NCBI GenBank assembly: GCA_036785705.1 | Contig: JAWUZG010000963.1 | Coordinates: 62,001 to 126,000, forward strand | Reading direction: 5' to 3' | DNA from: Acanthornis magna | Taxonomy: Eukaryota; Chordata; Aves; Passeriformes; Acanthizidae | DNA length: 64,000 nucleotides | Shown here: one piece after another, positions 62,509 to 64,000 of the stretch | Layout of the letters: each line of letters begins with the position of its first letter | Position numbering within the stretch: the first letter of the stretch is position 1 | Position numbers and translations under genes: made by a program | Notes under the pieces: model-generated | Told to the model about the DNA's origin: nothing | The model's input: the letters and a program-made list of their open reading frames with translations, nothing else | The model's database searches: none

Positions 62509-62540
62509 GGTTCTGTCACTTTTAGCTTGTTAATAGATGC
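62481..62540 (-). CDS. ITSN1: ITSN1 exon 2: 5' UTR end and start codon
   Basis: The acceptor follows TTTTCCAG. Thirty-two UTR bases precede ATG at 62508-62506, in the context AACCATGG (A at -3, G at +4). An in-frame TAA at 62532-62530 rules out an upstream start in this exon. It codes for MAQFPTPFG plus the first base of the next glycine; the donor is GTAAGTGG. No exon 1 was recognised further right, and mammalian intron 1 is very long. Confidence 0.96.
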
Positions 62541-64000
62541 CTGGAAAAGAAAAAACAAATAGACATTCAAACACAGTATCTCCTATTTTCCATATATTTT
62601 CTGTATGACTACTACAGAAAAAAGGCAGTGAAGAAGCAGGATTGTATCAACACTTGCCACACCAACTGTGACTTACAGAACTCAAAGTGTCATTTTTGCA
62701 CCTCCCTGTGCATCCACAAGGACATTTTCCTACCTGCAAACAGCTACATCTCAGCTCTGCTTTAAGAATGGCCTCAGAATTAGCTTTTATTTATAAATAG
62801 TCAGTGATGGAGTGGAGGACAGAGCTCAGTGAGATCCCAGAAATGCTGCTCAGGGCTCCAGGACTTTCCTGAGTGTTACATTCACTGCTCCTGCTCTAAG
62901 AGGGAAATTGGCTCCATTTTCAACTGTTGAAACCCAATATCGTCAGCGATCTGGTTTTTATTCCTGACAGAAAATGCACTGCCTTGCCCAGGGTCCCTTT
63001 GTTTTAAACCAAATACATTATAAAAGTCAAACTCCATTTCCAGGCTGCTTTAGCCCTGCCCCAGCCCCAAATTCCAGGAGCACCAAGTGCCAAAGGTGCC
63101 GTCAGAGGGTGGGAGAGCCTCCAGGAGAGCACCGCTGGCTCTGCAAACAAAGCAACTACACAGGCTCCAAATTTAATCTGGAGAGAGAAAAGGAAAAACA
63201 TTTTTCTTGCTGCACACAAAGCCTGACATGAGCTGCCTGAGCCAAGGGACAATGACCAGCACCGGAGCCGCACAACAATGAGCAACGGCCTCTTGTCCTG
63301 CGAGATTCCACTCGTGTCTTCCAGGCAACAGCAGAAAAGCAAAGGGGAACAGAATCACAAGGAGAATAATTTAGGCTGCTTGAACAGCAGCAGAAATTTA
63401 TCAATATCCCTAAGAAAAGGCATTCACTTGCACCAACAATTTCCTTTTGTCTGAATTCCTGTTTGCTCCCCTCCCCATCCCCCTTTCACACTTCCCACAT
63501 TCTCTCCTTGCTTCCAGCTTGGGAACCTCCTCTATCCCCTCCCCAGATGTCCCTGCACAAACCCTGGCACTTCTGCCAGCCAGGCTCCCCAGCAGTTGCA
63601 ACTCAGGGAATGATGGACACAATCCTGACTTCTTTTCCTCAGCATTTGGCCAAGCATGTGACTCCAAAGCCTTGTCCTCGAGGCCAGGGAATGCAGCTGA
63701 GGCTGCTCCATGCACAGCAAAAGTTTCCTCCAAACTCCAAAGTTTCAAATTCCAGGTACAGTGGTCCAGAGTGATCAGAACGAACACCCTGAGGTGTGGG
63801 GCTCTCCCAAAAGCGTTCCTGAAGTGCTGAAAGATCAGCACTTTTATCTTTGCCTCTGTTTTCTTATTGTACTCTGCTGTGGGCAAGAACTCCGTGATGC
63901 TGCTGGGTTTTATGACTGCAAGGAAACCCTGGGGAAAAATAAAACGAAGAAAAAAAGAGGAAAAAAGAAGGGGGAAAAAGGAGGAGGGAAAAAAGGAGGA
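62541..64000 (-). other. ITSN1: 3' end of intron 1
   Basis: No exon or repeat recognised. The last 60 bases are a purine-rich run (GGGGGAAAAAGGAGGAGGG type). The promoter and exon 1 should lie beyond 64000. Confidence 0.5.

Noticed and set aside
3562..62508. Assignment to ITSN2 instead of ITSN1
   Set aside because: SH3E, the coiled coil and the [11 protein letters not shown] linker match ITSN1 as I remember it; ITSN2 has AMYDYTANNEDE-type text in SH3E.
1..64000. tRNA, rRNA, snoRNA or microRNA genes
   Set aside because: I looked for tRNA A/B boxes and clear stem-loop genes and saw none I could support; a covariance-model scan would be decisive.
1..64000. A previously undescribed defence or mobile system
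   Set aside because: All supported coding sequence belongs to ITSN1 and all other structured sequence is CR1, LTR-like or tandem repeat.

Overview
This is vertebrate nuclear DNA, almost certainly from a bird and probably a songbird (inference). Pieces of the CR1 LINE occur about every 2 kb on both strands, there is one solo-LTR-like stretch, several GC-rich minisatellites and a (GGGAT)n satellite. Nothing bacterial, phage-like or CRISPR-like is present.

One gene explains all the convincing coding sequence: intersectin-1 (ITSN1), a scaffold of clathrin-mediated endocytosis, on the minus strand. It runs from the start-codon exon (ATG at 62508-62506) to the terminal exon of the short isoform (first base 3563). 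I placed 29 exons by reading splice junctions and the conserved protein. Assuming one untranslated exon upstream of the window, they correspond to mammalian exons 2-30. The reading frame closes through every junction and gives 1209 residues, or 1214 with a 15-base microexon at 26489-26503. The order is EH1, EH2, coiled coil, then SH3 A to E. The TGA stop of the short form is split across the last intron (T at 3967, GA at 3563-3562). The long form, with DH-PH-C2 domains, would continue beyond position 1, outside the window.

Layout from right to left: 64000-62541 is the end of intron 1; 62540-54054 carries the start and EH1; 52534-46416 the linker and EH2; 45601-28927 the coiled coil; 27946-21919 SH3A with its microexon; 20522-18881 SH3B; 18201-11582 SH3C; 8892-7172 SH3D; 4158-3967 SH3E; from 3563 leftward the short-form 3' UTR; roughly 1-2030 is intron of the long form.

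The introns hold the accessory material: about 36 CR1 fragments (one an RT-region remnant touching exon 4), a 1.16-kb (GGGAT)n satellite beside exon 28, a 1.66-kb 12-bp minisatellite with a 360-bp higher-order repeat beside the microexon, a six-copy 98-bp minisatellite, (GAA)28, and 61-bp and 66-bp triplications on either side of the SH3E exon. The very long open frames over the satellites exist because the repeat units lack stop codons. I found no new gene system. The items most worth a second look are the microexon and its UGC cluster, the inverted CR1 pair around exon 21, the array-crowded splice sites, and repeat-free stretches that look like regulatory elements.
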